Part shown: positions 30,037-38,634 of the stretch, piece by piece | Layout: each line of letters opens with the position of its first letter | Numbering within the stretch: the first letter of the stretch is position 1 | Assembly: GCA_014284505.1 (NCBI GenBank) | Contig: JAAFYY010000001.1 | Coordinates: forward strand, 434,001-498,000 | Origin: Streptacidiphilus sp. 4-A2 | GTDB taxonomy: Bacteria; Actinomycetota; Actinomycetes; Streptomycetales; Streptomycetaceae | Length of the DNA: 64,000 nt | Direction: 5' to 3' | Position numbers and translations under genes: made by a program | Notes under the pieces: model-generated | What the model saw: only the letters and a program-made list of their open reading frames with translations | The model's database searches: none | What the model was told of the DNA's origin: nothing

Positions 30037-30612
30037 TTACCGCCTCGGGCCCGCCGCGCCGTACCACGCGGTGCCGGTCACCAGCAGGGCCAGCGCGGTC
30101 CCGGTGGACGGCGCGGTGTCCGCCGGAAAGATCATCCAGCTGGCCACCTCCCCTGCGGTGCCGCTCATGGGCGGGACGAGAACGGTGAACGCGAGCCAGC
30201 CGGTCGGCAGGGTCCAGGCGAACGGTGCCCCGCAGAGCACCGCCCCGAGCGCGGCCAGGCCCGCCAGGCCCACGCCGTCCCTGACTACGACCTCGACCGG
30301 GGCGAGCTCCGCCCCCATCGCCTGGGCCGCCAGCAGAGCCGCTCCGGTGACCGCACCGATCAGCAGCACATGCGCTGCCCGGCGGGGCATCCAGCGGATC
30401 GCGGCCGTCCGCTCCAGCACGGCATCCCGCCCGTCGAGCCCGACCGAACCGGCCGCCACCATCGCGGTGAGCACCAGAGCCGTCGTCCCCAGGTCCGTCG
30501 CGCCCTGGCCGCCGCCCTGGTTGCAGACCCATGCCGCCAGTGCGACGGCCAGGACCGCGACGGCCGAGGCGGGCACCTGCCGTGACCGCGTGTACAGAAT
30601 CAGCCACCTCAT
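30037..30612 (-). CDS. Small ABC-exporter-associated membrane protein
   Basis: An intact 191-residue protein with about five hydrophobic helices (for example SAVAVLAVALAAWVC and TTALVLTAMVAAGSVGL). It has no ATPase or enzyme motif. Its start overlaps the stop of the large permease gene by four bases, so it is the last gene of the sigma/anti-sigma/ABC operon and probably a second membrane subunit of that transporter. No closer family is recognised. Confidence 0.65.
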   Translation of the reverse strand: MRWLILYTRSRQVPASAVAVLAVALAAWVCNQGGGQGATDLGTTALVLTAMVAAGSVGLDGRDAVLERTAAIRWMPRRAAHVLLIGAVTGAALLAAQAMGAELAPVEVVVRDGVGLAGLAALGAVLCGAPFAWTLPTGWLAFTVLVPPMSGTAGEVASWMIFPADTAPSTGTALALLVTGTAWYGAAGPRR

Positions 30613-32012
30613 CGCGACGCCTCCCCCGCCAGCACCGGGAGCTCGTCCGTCCCCAGCCGCGCACAGGAGAGGGAAGCGGCGTACAACGCGGCGATCCGCG
30701 AGCGCTGTTCGGCCGCTGGCAGCGCCGTCAGCCGCTTCCAGGCAGCTTCGGCGGCCGCCCAGGTGTCCTGCATGTACGGGACGTCGTTCAGCTTTTCCAG
30801 CGGTTGCAGCCGGGAGTCATGCAGCGCCCAGCTCGCGGCGATGCTCTGGACGGCGACGTAGCTCTCGCCTCCGCCCTCCTGGTCATTGTTCGCATAGCAG
30901 CTCGGTGCCATGCCCTGGGCGATCAGCGCGCGGGTCAGTTCCTCGCCCGTCGCACCGGCGAACAGCCGGTCGTCGAAGTCGACCTGCACCACGCCGCCGG
31001 TCAGTTCGCGCTCGCCGCCGACCGCGCGCAGCTCGGTGTCCTCCCGTAGCAGGCGCGGCGCCCTGGCGCCCAGGGCGTCGTGCAGCACACGCAGCACCTC
31101 CTGGCTGCGCAGCGCGAGCCCGGGCAGGCGTGAGCGGTCGGCCTGCGTCACGCACACCGGTCCGTCGCAGACCAGGGCGGCAGCGGCCGGGTCGACGACA
31201 TAGGTGTCACGCGGGGCGGCCGGCAGCACCAGCAGGGCCAGAGCCGCGCCGGCCAGGACGGGGGTCACCGCGAGCAGCCGGGCCCGGCGGGTCATGGCAG
31301 ACAGCAGCGCGAAGCCGGTGCCGAGCAGGCCGAGCAGCCAGAGCGTCTGGCCGAGGTGTACCGAGCCGGACAGGGTCAGCAGCATCTCCCGCGGGGCGAC
31401 GGTCGCCGGGGACAGCTGGGCGATCCGGTTCGGCGCGGCGCTGGACGGCAGTACCCCGTCACTGTCCTGCCCCAGGAAGGCCGTCAGCACGAGGGAGAGC
31501 ACCGTCAGGGCCGGCGGGGTGAGCACCGAGGGCAGGGCCCGCGCGACGCCCATGCCGAACACGGCTCCCGCGATGAGGGCCAGCGCCGCCACGAGCGAGA
31601 TCGGCAGCCAGCCCGACGGCAGGTAGGTGGTGGTGCCGAAGGCCACCTGGGCTCCGCCCACGAGGACGAGGAGGCCGAAGCCCGACGCCAGCGCGAGCGC
31701 GGTCCCACCGGCCGGCAGCGCCGCCCGGCGCCAGGCCGGCAGCGGCGTGGTCGTCAGCAGTTCGGTCATCCGCGAGCGGGAGTCACGCAGCCCGTACACC
31801 GCCCCCATGCCCACCACCAGCGGCCACCAGAAGGACAGCAGGGACCGGGTCCACAGGGCCATGGTGGTCCACTGGGCGGTCCATCCCGCGGTGCCGTGCC
31901 ACCAGCTCCCGTGGATCAGGAAGAGGACCGCCAGGCTGCCGCCCAGAACGACGACGCCGGTCCACGGGGCGAGGGAACGCCTCAGCTCGATGCGCAGCAC
32001 ACGTCCGTTCAC
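30609..32012 (-). CDS. ABC-2-type transporter membrane subunit
   Basis: An intact 467-residue protein. About six N-terminal membrane helices (including GVVVLGGSLAVLFLI and FWWPLVVGMGAVYGL) are followed, after a helix near residue 270, by a large hydrophilic domain of about 180 residues with paired Cys (CDGPVC), probably outside the cell. The RSRMTELLTTTPLP loop is typical of ABC-2 permeases. It overlaps its ATPase gene by four bases. The cargo is unknown; an antibiotic-resistance or envelope-stress export role is suggested by the sigma factor in the operon. Confidence 0.75.
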   Translation of the reverse strand: MNGRVLRIELRRSLAPWTGVVVLGGSLAVLFLIHGSWWHGTAGWTAQWTTMALWTRSLLSFWWPLVVGMGAVYGLRDSRSRMTELLTTTPLPAWRRAALPAGGTALALASGFGLLVLVGGAQVAFGTTTYLPSGWLPISLVAALALIAGAVFGMGVARALPSVLTPPALTVLSLVLTAFLGQDSDGVLPSSAAPNRIAQLSPATVAPREMLLTLSGSVHLGQTLWLLGLLGTGFALLSAMTRRARLLAVTPVLAGAALALLVLPAAPRDTYVVDPAAAALVCDGPVCVTQADRSRLPGLALRSQEVLRVLHDALGARAPRLLREDTELRAVGGERELTGGVVQVDFDDRLFAGATGEELTRALIAQGMAPSCYANNDQEGGGESYVAVQSIAASWALHDSRLQPLEKLNDVPYMQDTWAAAEAAWKRLTALPAAEQRSRIAALYAASLSCARLGTDELPVLAGEASR

Positions 32013-32818
32013 CAGGTGCCGCCCGGCTGCTCGGAGTTGTGGAGCAGCGCGGAGTAGCCGCGCTCCAGGGGGCTGTCGCCCGGGTGTCCGGAGCCGCCCG
32101 CAGCGGCGAGCTCGTCCGGCGTGCCCTGGAAGACGAGGCGGCCGTCGGCGAAGAGCACCACGTCGGAGCAGGCGGCCGCGACGTCCTCGACCAGGTGGGT
32201 GGAGACGACCACGCAGGTGTCGCGGCCCAGTTCCAGCAGCAGCTCGCGAAAGCGCAGCCGCTGCGCCGGGTCCAGGCCCGCGGTCGGTTCGTCCAGCAGC
32301 AGCAGGGCGGGGTCGTTGACGATGGCCTGGGCGATGCCGGCGCGCCGCACCATGCCTCCGGACAGGGTCTTCATCCGGTGGTCGGCGCGGTCCGCCAGAC
32401 CCACCCGTTCCACGGCCCGTTGGACGGCCGCGGGGATGTCCGTCTTCGGGACCTCCTTCAGCCAGGCCATGTACTCGACGAACTCGCGCACGGTGAAACG
32501 CTTGTAGTAGCCGAACTCCTGCGGCAGGTAGCCGATCCGGCGGCGCAGCGCCCGGTGGTCACCCACCCCGCTCACGGAGGCGCCGAGCAGCTCCAGTTGG
32601 CCCTCGGCGGGGCTCAGCACGGTGGCCAGTGCCCGGATCAGAGTGGTCTTTCCCGCTCCGTTGGGCCCCAGGAGGCCGTGGGTGCCGGTGCCCAGGGACA
32701 GGTCGAGGCCGTCGACGGCCATTTTCTTGCGCCCGGCCCGCACTTTCAGGCCGGTGGCCCGGATCTCCCAGGCGTAGGTCTTCGGGGCGGTCCCGGCCGC
32801 GCTCATCGCGGATGTCAT
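32009..32818 (-). CDS. ABC transporter ATPase, exporter type
   Basis: An intact 269-residue nucleotide-binding subunit: Walker A GPNGAGKT, Q-loop PQEFGYY, signature LSGGM, Walker B LLLLDEP followed by TAGLDP, and the switch His in STHLVED. The order and the DRRI-type motifs resemble BcrA/DrrA-like export ATPases. ATG 32818 or the internal ATG at codon 5 could be used. It overlaps the permease gene and follows the anti-sigma gene by about 30 bases, so it should be expressed under the ECF sigma factor. Confidence 0.9.
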   Translation of the reverse strand: MTSAMSAAGTAPKTYAWEIRATGLKVRAGRKKMAVDGLDLSLGTGTHGLLGPNGAGKTTLIRALATVLSPAEGQLELLGASVSGVGDHRALRRRIGYLPQEFGYYKRFTVREFVEYMAWLKEVPKTDIPAAVQRAVERVGLADRADHRMKTLSGGMVRRAGIAQAIVNDPALLLLDEPTAGLDPAQRLRFRELLLELGRDTCVVVSTHLVEDVAAACSDVVLFADGRLVFQGTPDELAAAGGSGHPGDSPLERGYSALLHNSEQPGGTW

Positions 32819-32849
32819 GCAGTGCTCCCCTTTCCAGGGTCTGATGGTT

Positions 32850-33665
32850 TCAGGGCGCGCGGTACGCGCGTCTGCGGGCGATCACGGCGCCGGTGCCGAG
32901 CACGAGGAGCCCTCCCCACATGGGCAGTTGGCCCGGTTGCAGGACGACGGGTACGCGGCTGGTGTCCCACGCGGGTGCCACCACCACGGCGCCCCACGCG
33001 ACCACCAGTCCGGCGGCGGCGCGGGTCACCCCGACCAGGCTGCCCAGCGCCAGGGCGGTGGAGGTGAAGGCCAGCGAGGGCAGCAGCCACTGAGCGGCCG
33101 TCATGGCCCCGGTCAGCCATCCCTCCACCAGCACCGCGGGCAGCACCACGGTGAGTACCGCGAGGGTGCGCCGGCACAGCAGCGGCAGACCGGCCCGGGG
33201 GGTGGAGGCCGTCAGTTCGTACGCGGGGTCGAGGCCGCGCGACCACGCCGCGGCGACACCGCACATCGGCAGCACGGGCGCGATCAGCAGCATGGGCGAA
33301 CCCGTGCCGAAGCGCACCGGCGTCCCGGCCGCCGCCATCAGCAGCGCCAGCAGGGTCACTGTGACGGTCATGGCCAGCCACGGGACCATGACCGGTGTCA
33401 TCCAGGCCGACGCCCACCTCGGACGGTACCGCCGCGCGGGCGCTCTGACGGCCGTGTCCAGCTGCGGTGCCAGACCGGCCCGGACCGTGTCGAGGAGCGC
33501 GGCGACGCCTGGCTCCCCGGTGGCCACGGAGGCCGCCAGGCGGCTCCGGCACGGCGCGCACGCCTCCAGATGGGCCTCCAGCGCCCATACCGTGTCCGCG
33601 GCGAGCTCCGTGTCACCATGTGCGTAGTCGTCGATCAACCGCCTCGACGCGTGTTCCCCGCTCAT
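32850..33665 (-). CDS. Zinc-finger anti-sigma factor fused to a multi-helix membrane domain
   Basis: An intact 271-residue protein. The N-terminal 60 residues contain HLEACAPC, the HxxxCxxC zinc-binding motif of zf-HC2 anti-sigma domains. The remaining 170 residues form about six membrane helices, far more than the single helix of classical anti-sigmas, and look like an ABC-2 permease-type domain. ATG 33665 overlaps the sigma gene stop (ATGA), the usual pairing. It probably holds the ECF sigma factor inactive at the membrane, perhaps sensing the transporter state. Confidence 0.8.
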   Translation of the reverse strand: MSGEHASRRLIDDYAHGDTELAADTVWALEAHLEACAPCRSRLAASVATGEPGVAALLDTVRAGLAPQLDTAVRAPARRYRPRWASAWMTPVMVPWLAMTVTVTLLALLMAAAGTPVRFGTGSPMLLIAPVLPMCGVAAAWSRGLDPAYELTASTPRAGLPLLCRRTLAVLTVVLPAVLVEGWLTGAMTAAQWLLPSLAFTSTALALGSLVGVTRAAAGLVVAWGAVVVAPAWDTSRVPVVLQPGQLPMWGGLLVLGTGAVIARRRAYRAP

Positions 33666-34222
33666 GCCAGCGCCTCCCGCATCGCGATCCTGGCCCGGCG
33701 GGCGCGGGTCTTGACCGTGCCTTCGGGCAGTCTGAGCAGGACCGCGGTCTCCCGGACGGAGAGCCCATCGAGCACCGTGGCCTGTAGTACCTGTTGGAGT
33801 TCCGGTGCCAGTCGGCGCAGGGCGTCGCCCACGTCGCCGCCGACGGTCCCGGCGAGTGCCTCCTCCTCGGCCGCGGGCACCACCGCCCGCTCGGCGGCGG
33901 CGACCGGCGGTTCGGCATGGTGGGCGCGGCGCCGGAACGCGTCGACGAGGCGGCGGGCCGCGATCGTCCACAGCCACCCGACGGCCGTTCCGCCGACCGC
34001 GCTCCCGGCGAACGCGCCGGCCGCGCGCCACACCGCCAGATAGGTCTCCTGCATGACCTCGGCGACGATCTGCTCGTCCGCGCAGCGGCGGCGCAACCGC
34101 ACCGCCAGCCAGGGCGACGTGCGACGGTACAACTCGTCGAACGCCCCACGGTCACCCCTGGCCACCAGCCGGAGGAGGCGTTCCTCGTCCAGCTCGTCCA
34201 GTGCTCTCCTACGTGATCTCAC
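33662..34222 (-). CDS. ECF-type RNA polymerase sigma factor
   Basis: About 186 residues with sigma region 2 (FDELYRRTSPWLAVRL to MQETYLAVWR) and region 4 (LAPELQQVLQATVLDGLS, then VRETAVLLRLPEGTVKTRARR). There is no region 3, as expected for ECF sigmas. GTG 34222 is preferred because the upstream extension is Arg-rich and featureless. It is the first gene of a five-gene overlapping operon with its anti-sigma factor and an ABC exporter, an arrangement known for envelope-stress and resistance regulons. Autoregulation from the 34223-34345 region is likely but no promoter was fixed. Confidence 0.88.
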   Translation of the reverse strand: MRSRRRALDELDEERLLRLVARGDRGAFDELYRRTSPWLAVRLRRRCADEQIVAEVMQETYLAVWRAAGAFAGSAVGGTAVGWLWTIAARRLVDAFRRRAHHAEPPVAAAERAVVPAAEEEALAGTVGGDVGDALRRLAPELQQVLQATVLDGLSVRETAVLLRLPEGTVKTRARRARIAMREALA

Positions 34223-34348
34223 ACCAGCCAGACGGCGACAGCGGCGCACCGGTTCTGCGCCAGCCGTGATCTGCGTCACAGGACAATCCGCAGAGGTCCT
34301 GTCCCCTCGCCCCGTGCGCCGTCTGTTCCGCATCCGGGCGTGGGGCCG

Positions 34349-35154
34349 TCACCTACGGCGTTGCCCGCCGAGGAACGCGAGCAGGTGGGCGCTGGTCAGA
34401 TCAGGGCGCTCCAGCGGGGCCAGGTGCGAGGTGTCCGGTACGACATGCAGCTGCGCGCCGCGGATGGCGTCGCGCAGTTCCCGGGCCGCCGTCACCGGCG
34501 TGCTCGGATCGTCGGCCCCGACCAGGACCAGGGTCGGGCAGGCGATCCGCTCCAGCCGGGGCGCCAGGTCCAGGTCGGCCACCATGTCCCACAGGGCGGC
34601 GTGCACCTCGGCGTCGTCGGCGAGCAGGGTCGTGGTCACCCGGTCGATCAGGTCCGGCCTGCGCACCGCGGTCTGCGGGGTGAACCAGCGTGCGATCGTG
34701 GCCGGGACCAGAGCCGGCATGCCCAGTGTCCGCGCCACCCGCGCGCGGTCCCGGATCGCGGCGCGCGCGTCCGGCGGGAACGACGCGGCGGTGCCCATCA
34801 GCGCAAGCGAGCGGACCACGGCGGGCTCGTTCAGCGCGAGGGACTGCGCGAGCATGCCCCCCACGGACAGACCGACCAGGTGGGCCTCCGGGATGTCCAG
34901 AGCGTGCAGGAAGGCCGCGAGAATCCCGGTGGCCCGTTGCAGCGTCCAGTCCTGCGGGCCGCCAGAGGAGGCGCCGTGTCCGGGCAGATCGAGCGCGATC
35001 ACGTCGTGGTCCTCCCGCAGCACCGCGAGATGACGGTCCCAGTAACCCAGATCCAGGGCGGCCGGATGGAGGAGGACGACCGGAATCCCCCCGCGCGGTC
35101 CGGTCCGGACGTAGTGGAGCGTTCGGGCGGGGAACTGATCTCAACCGTACTCAT
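34349..35154 (-). CDS. Alpha/beta-hydrolase (frameshifted near the start)
   Basis: About 265 residues. The HG region reads LHPAALDLGYWD, then DLPGHG, the nucleophile elbow GLSVGGM, the acidic residue in VGADDPSTP and the catalytic His in TSHLAPLE. This matches 3-oxoadipate enol-lactonase-like hydrolases, although many substrates are possible. Frameshifts lie near 35090-35115. ATG 35154 has GAGGAAC upstream. It is divergent from a LysR regulator, which is the usual arrangement for a regulator and its target. Confidence 0.8.
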
Positions 35155-35297
35155 GGACGTGTTCCTCTGAGGTGGTGGCCCGCCGGGGTGGGTGCAACGC
35201 CCGGCGCACCCAGCCTGACCCCGGTTCACTTATGCTGTCCAACGAAGGATCACGATGGGATTCTTCGCTCCGATGCATGAATGACGGCGGGAGAATC

Positions 35298-36182
35298 GTG
35301 GAGCTACGGCATCTGGAGCACTTTCTGGCCGTCGCGGAGACCGGAAGCTTCACCCGCGCCGCAGCCCGGGTCCATGTGGTGCAGTCAGCCCTCTCCGTCT
35401 CGGTCCGGTCGCTGGAAGCGGACCTGGGGGCAAAGCTGTTCGACCGCTCCACCCGCCGCGTGGAGCTGACCGAGGCGGGCGCGGCGCTGGTGACCGAGGC
35501 CCGCACCACCCTGGCCGCGGCGCGGGCGGCACGCGACGCCGTGGCCGCCGTGAGCGACGGCACCCGCGGCACGGTCCGCATCGGCATCATGCAGGCGCTC
35601 CCCGCCATCGACCTGGCGGCGCTGCTCACCCGCTTCCACGCGGAACGCCCGCGGGTGCGAATCGAGCCAAGCACCCATCCTGACGGCTCCCGGGGGCTGG
35701 TCCAGGCGGTCGCCGACAACCACCTCGACCTCGCGCTGGCGGCGCTGCCCGGCCCTCATCCGGCCGGGGTCGACGCGGTCGCGCTGCACCACGAGCCGAT
35801 CCTGCTCGCCGCCCCGCCCGGCCATCCGCTCGCCGACCGGCCGCCGGTGCGTCTGGCCGATCTGGCGGACCAGGCATTCCTGGACCTTCCCGACGGCTGG
35901 GGCAGCCGGATGAGCGTCGACCTGCTGTTCGCCGCCCACCACCTGTCCCGCAGGATCGTGGTCGAGGTGGCCGATGTGGCCGCCGTGTGCCAACTCACCC
36001 AGGCCGGCCTGGGCGTGGCCCTGCTGGCCCCCTCGACCGTCCCGGCAGACCAGCGGCCCCGGCTCGTACCGGTCCGGCCGCACGCCACCTTCACCGTCTC
36101 CCTGGTCCTGCCCCGCCACCGACGGCTCTCCGCCGCGGCCCAGGCCTTCGCCGACCAGGTCCGCGCCACCCACGGTGCCTGA
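35298..36182 (+). CDS. LysR-family transcriptional regulator
   Basis: An intact protein of about 294 residues. The N-terminal winged helix is typical (ELRHLEHFLAVAETGSFTRA, then ARVHVVQSALSVSVRSLE). The substrate-binding domain follows a linker helix and includes VRIGIMQALPAIDL. GTG 35298 with GGGAG upstream fits family length; an in-frame ATG lies at 35277. It is divergent from the hydrolase, and the 140-base gap should hold the LysR box, although I could not single out one T-N11-A site. It probably activates the hydrolase in response to an aromatic or related ligand. Confidence 0.88.
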   Translation: MELRHLEHFLAVAETGSFTRAAARVHVVQSALSVSVRSLEADLGAKLFDRSTRRVELTEAGAALVTEARTTLAAARAARDAVAAVSDGTRGTVRIGIMQALPAIDLAALLTRFHAERPRVRIEPSTHPDGSRGLVQAVADNHLDLALAALPGPHPAGVDAVALHHEPILLAAPPGHPLADRPPVRLADLADQAFLDLPDGWGSRMSVDLLFAAHHLSRRIVVEVADVAAVCQLTQAGLGVALLAPSTVPADQRPRLVPVRPHATFTVSLVLPRHRRLSAAAQAFADQVRATHGA

Positions 36183-36260
36183 AGGGCCGGCAGGGCCATC
36201 GCCGCAGCCCAGGTGCGGGTGAAGGTGGGGGCAGGAGCGGGAACGTGTTAGAAAACCCTG

Positions 36261-36844
36261 GTGACCGATCATCCCCAGCCCTCGACCGTACGCATGTTCG
36301 TTGCTCTCGCCCCGCCCGACGACGCGAAGGAAGAGCTGGCGGGTGCCCTGCAGTCCGCCTACGAACAGCACCCCCAGCTGCGGTGGAACCGCATCGAGGA
36401 CTGGCACATCACCCTGGCGTTTCTCGGCGAGCTCCCGGTGACGGTCGTCCCGGTCCTGCGGCCGCTGCTCGCCCAGCTGGCCGCGTCCCGCCCAGCCCTG
36501 CGGCTGGGCCTGAACGGCGGCGGCCACTTCGACGAACGGCTGCTGTGGAGCGGGATCGAGGGTGAACTCGAAGGACTCGGCAGGCTCGCCGATGAGGTCC
36601 GGGACCTGGCACGGGGCTGCGATGTCGCCTTCCGGGAGCGCCCGCTACGCCCCCATCTGACATTGGCCCGGGCACGCGGGGTGAACAGGCCGGCATTCTG
36701 TCGGTGGCCGCGGGCCTGGCCGGCTTCGTCGGCCGCCCGTGGCAGGCCGAGCGCCTCCACCTGGTGGGGAGCAACATCGGCCGCGGCCCGGGGGTGATCC
36801 GCTACCGCGATATCGAGGCGTGGCGGTTCGGCGACGGGATCTGA
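36261..36844 (+). CDS. thpR: 2'-5' RNA ligase / RNA 2',3'-cyclic phosphodiesterase (one frameshift)
   Basis: A member of the 2H phosphoesterase superfamily. Two HxTx motifs are present, HITL in DWHITLAFLGE and HLTL in RPHLTLARAR, which form the catalytic pair. The protein starts FVALAPPDDAKEEL, typical of ThpR. A one-base indel near 36695 shifts the frame; the corrected C-terminus reads IRYRDIEAWRFGDGI and ends at 36844. The total of about 194 residues is normal. GTG 36261 is used. It hydrolyses 2',3'-cyclic phosphate ends of RNA in characterised members. Confidence 0.85.
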
Positions 36845-37017
36845 CCGGGCGGTCCCGACCCGAGAGGCCCATGAGGCCCTCGCCGCGGACGGGGCCGCCT
36901 CCGGCGGTCCTGCGGACCTGTGAAGCGTCCATGGCCGCAAGGCCGTTGGCTCGGTCCGGCCGGACTTCACGTTCCGTTATGGGAGTCTTGGCCGTCCTGT
37001 CCGCCGCACCTCTCGAT

Positions 37018-37029
37018 TGGTCTGCACCA
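37018..37029. promoter_or_regulatory. DasR-type operator (dre), distal copy
   Basis: TGGTCTGCACCA matches the dre core TGGTCTAGACCA at 10 of 12 positions and lies within the longer near-palindrome ATTGGTCTGCACCAAT. DasR is the GntR-family repressor of chitin and N-acetylglucosamine genes in Streptomyces. Its position upstream of a chitinase supports the assignment. Confidence 0.7.
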
Positions 37030-37040
37030 ATCCCTGCGAA

Positions 37041-37052
37041 TGGTCTTGACCA
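37041..37052. promoter_or_regulatory. DasR-type operator (dre), proximal copy
   Basis: TGGTCTTGACCA matches the dre core at 11 of 12 positions and is embedded in AATGGTCTTGACCAAT. It lies 23 bases after the first copy, about two helical turns, so two DasR dimers could bind on one face. Such paired direct repeats are described for chitinase promoters of Streptomyces. Confidence 0.75.
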
Positions 37053-37147
37053 ATCCGTTCACCGCGCATACAAAGTGGTCACCCTGCCGGTCCACCGGCC
37101 CGGCCAGGTGCGCGCAGTCGCCACAGCTCCTCTCCCTTGGAGGGTTC

Positions 37148-38442
37148 ATGCGGATCGGAAGACGGATACTTCACACAGCACTCACAGCCGGCTCGGCCTT
37201 CGGGCTGGCAGTCGGCGGATCGGTCCTCGCGGTGGCCTCGGCTCCCGCCGCACAGGCGGCCACCACCTGCGCCGCGGCGTGGGGTTCCACCACCGTCTAC
37301 ACCGCCGGCCAGCAGGCCAGCGAGAACGGGATCAACTACACCGCCAACTACTGGACCGAGGGCAACGACCCGGCGACCAGCAACGGCGGAAGCGGTTCCG
37401 GACAGCCGTGGACCTCCGACGGCGCATGTACCGGCGGAACATCGGGCGGAGGCGGCGGCAGCGGGGGGGGGGGGGACCGGTACCGGAACGGGTTCGGTGA
37501 ACGGCCTGCTCTTCAGCCCGTACAAAGACGTCACCATCAACATGAACTGGAACACCTACCAGATGCAGTCGGCCGCGACCGGGTCCGACCTGCCGGTCGT
37601 GGGTTCCGGGAGCCTGGTCTCGCAGTACCTCCCGAAGCTGCCCGCGCTCACCCTCGCGTTCGCCACCGGCTCCTGTGGCAGCGAGACCTGGGGAGGTGTC
37701 TCGGGCGCCGACTGGGCCGCGGAGAACGTGCCCCAGCTCCACGCCGCCAACCTGAACTACGTGGTGTCGACCGGCGGTGCGGCCGGAACCTTCACCTGCG
37801 ACTCGACGGCCGGCATGGAATCCTTCATCGCCCGCTACGCCAGCCCGAACCTGGTCGGCATCGACTTCGACATCGAAGGCGGCCAGAGCGAGTCGGACAT
37901 TCAGAGCCTGGTCGCCGCAGCGGCGGGAGCACAGGCGGAGTACCCGAATCTGCAGTTCTCCTTCACGCTCGCCACGCTGGGTGCGTCCGACGGCAGCTAC
38001 GGCGGAGTGAACTCACTCGGCAACGAGGTCGTCCAGGCGGTGCTCGGCTCCAGCGTGAAGAACTACGTCATCAACCTGATGACCATGGACTTCGCAACGC
38101 TCCAGCAGTGGGTGTGCGTCTCCTCCGGCGCTGCGAGATGGCGCAGTCGGCGATCCAGGCAGTGAAGAACCTTGAGCACACCTACGGAGTCCCGGCGAGT
38201 AAGATCGCCGTCACGCCGCGATGATCGGCATGAACGACGCCACCACCGAGACCTTCACCACCGCGGACGTGGACACGCTGACCTCGTACGCGGTCAGCAA
38301 CGGCCTGGCCGGGCTGCACTACTGGTCGCTGGACCGGGACACGCCCTGCTCCGACACCTACGCGTCCCCCACCTGCAACTCTCTCTCCAGCACGACACCG
38401 CTGGAGTACACCAACAAGTTCCTGAGCGACCTCGGGGACTGA
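37148..38442 (+). CDS. Secreted GH18 chitinase with N-terminal chitin-binding module (frameshifted)
   Basis: The signal peptide has Arg residues, a hydrophobic core and an AQA cleavage region near residue 37. A CBM5/12-type module follows (WGSTTVYTAGQQASENGINY, then a YWTEGNDP segment), then a Gly-rich linker, then the GH18 domain. The catalytic motif reads GIDFDIEGG, with the acid/base Glu near residue 243. The linker contains a 12-G run at about 37465 that breaks the frame; further breaks lie near 38110 and 38220. GGAGGG precedes ATG 37148. It should degrade chitin outside the cell and be induced when DasR leaves the two upstream sites. Confidence 0.88.
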
Positions 38443-38455
38443 CGAAGAAGCCGGA

Positions 38456-38489
38456 GCGGGCCGCGCACGAGCCACCGTGCGCGGCCCGC
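38456..38489 (+). terminator. Transcription terminator after the chitinase
   Basis: A perfect 13-base stem, GCGGGCCGCGCAC with its complement, closes an 8-base loop 13 bases after the stop codon. There is no U-tract, which is common for actinomycete terminators. Confidence 0.7.
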
Positions 38490-38634
38490 CTGTTCCTGGC
38501 CGCCACACCGGTGCCGACTTCATGGCCGCAACGATGGCCATAAAGGGACTGCCCCCTTTGTGCCGTATCGGTTCAGACTGACGGCCTGTGGTACAGCGCC
38601 GTCGGAAGCCGTCAAGAATGGGGGATATTCGGCC

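Larger units (their letters stand above)
36845..37147. other. Upstream region of the chitinase gene
   Basis: No gene is recognised. The region holds two DasR-type sites (listed separately) about 100-130 bases before the chitinase start, and a relatively AT-rich stretch around 37012-37085 that probably contains the promoter. Confidence 0.5.
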
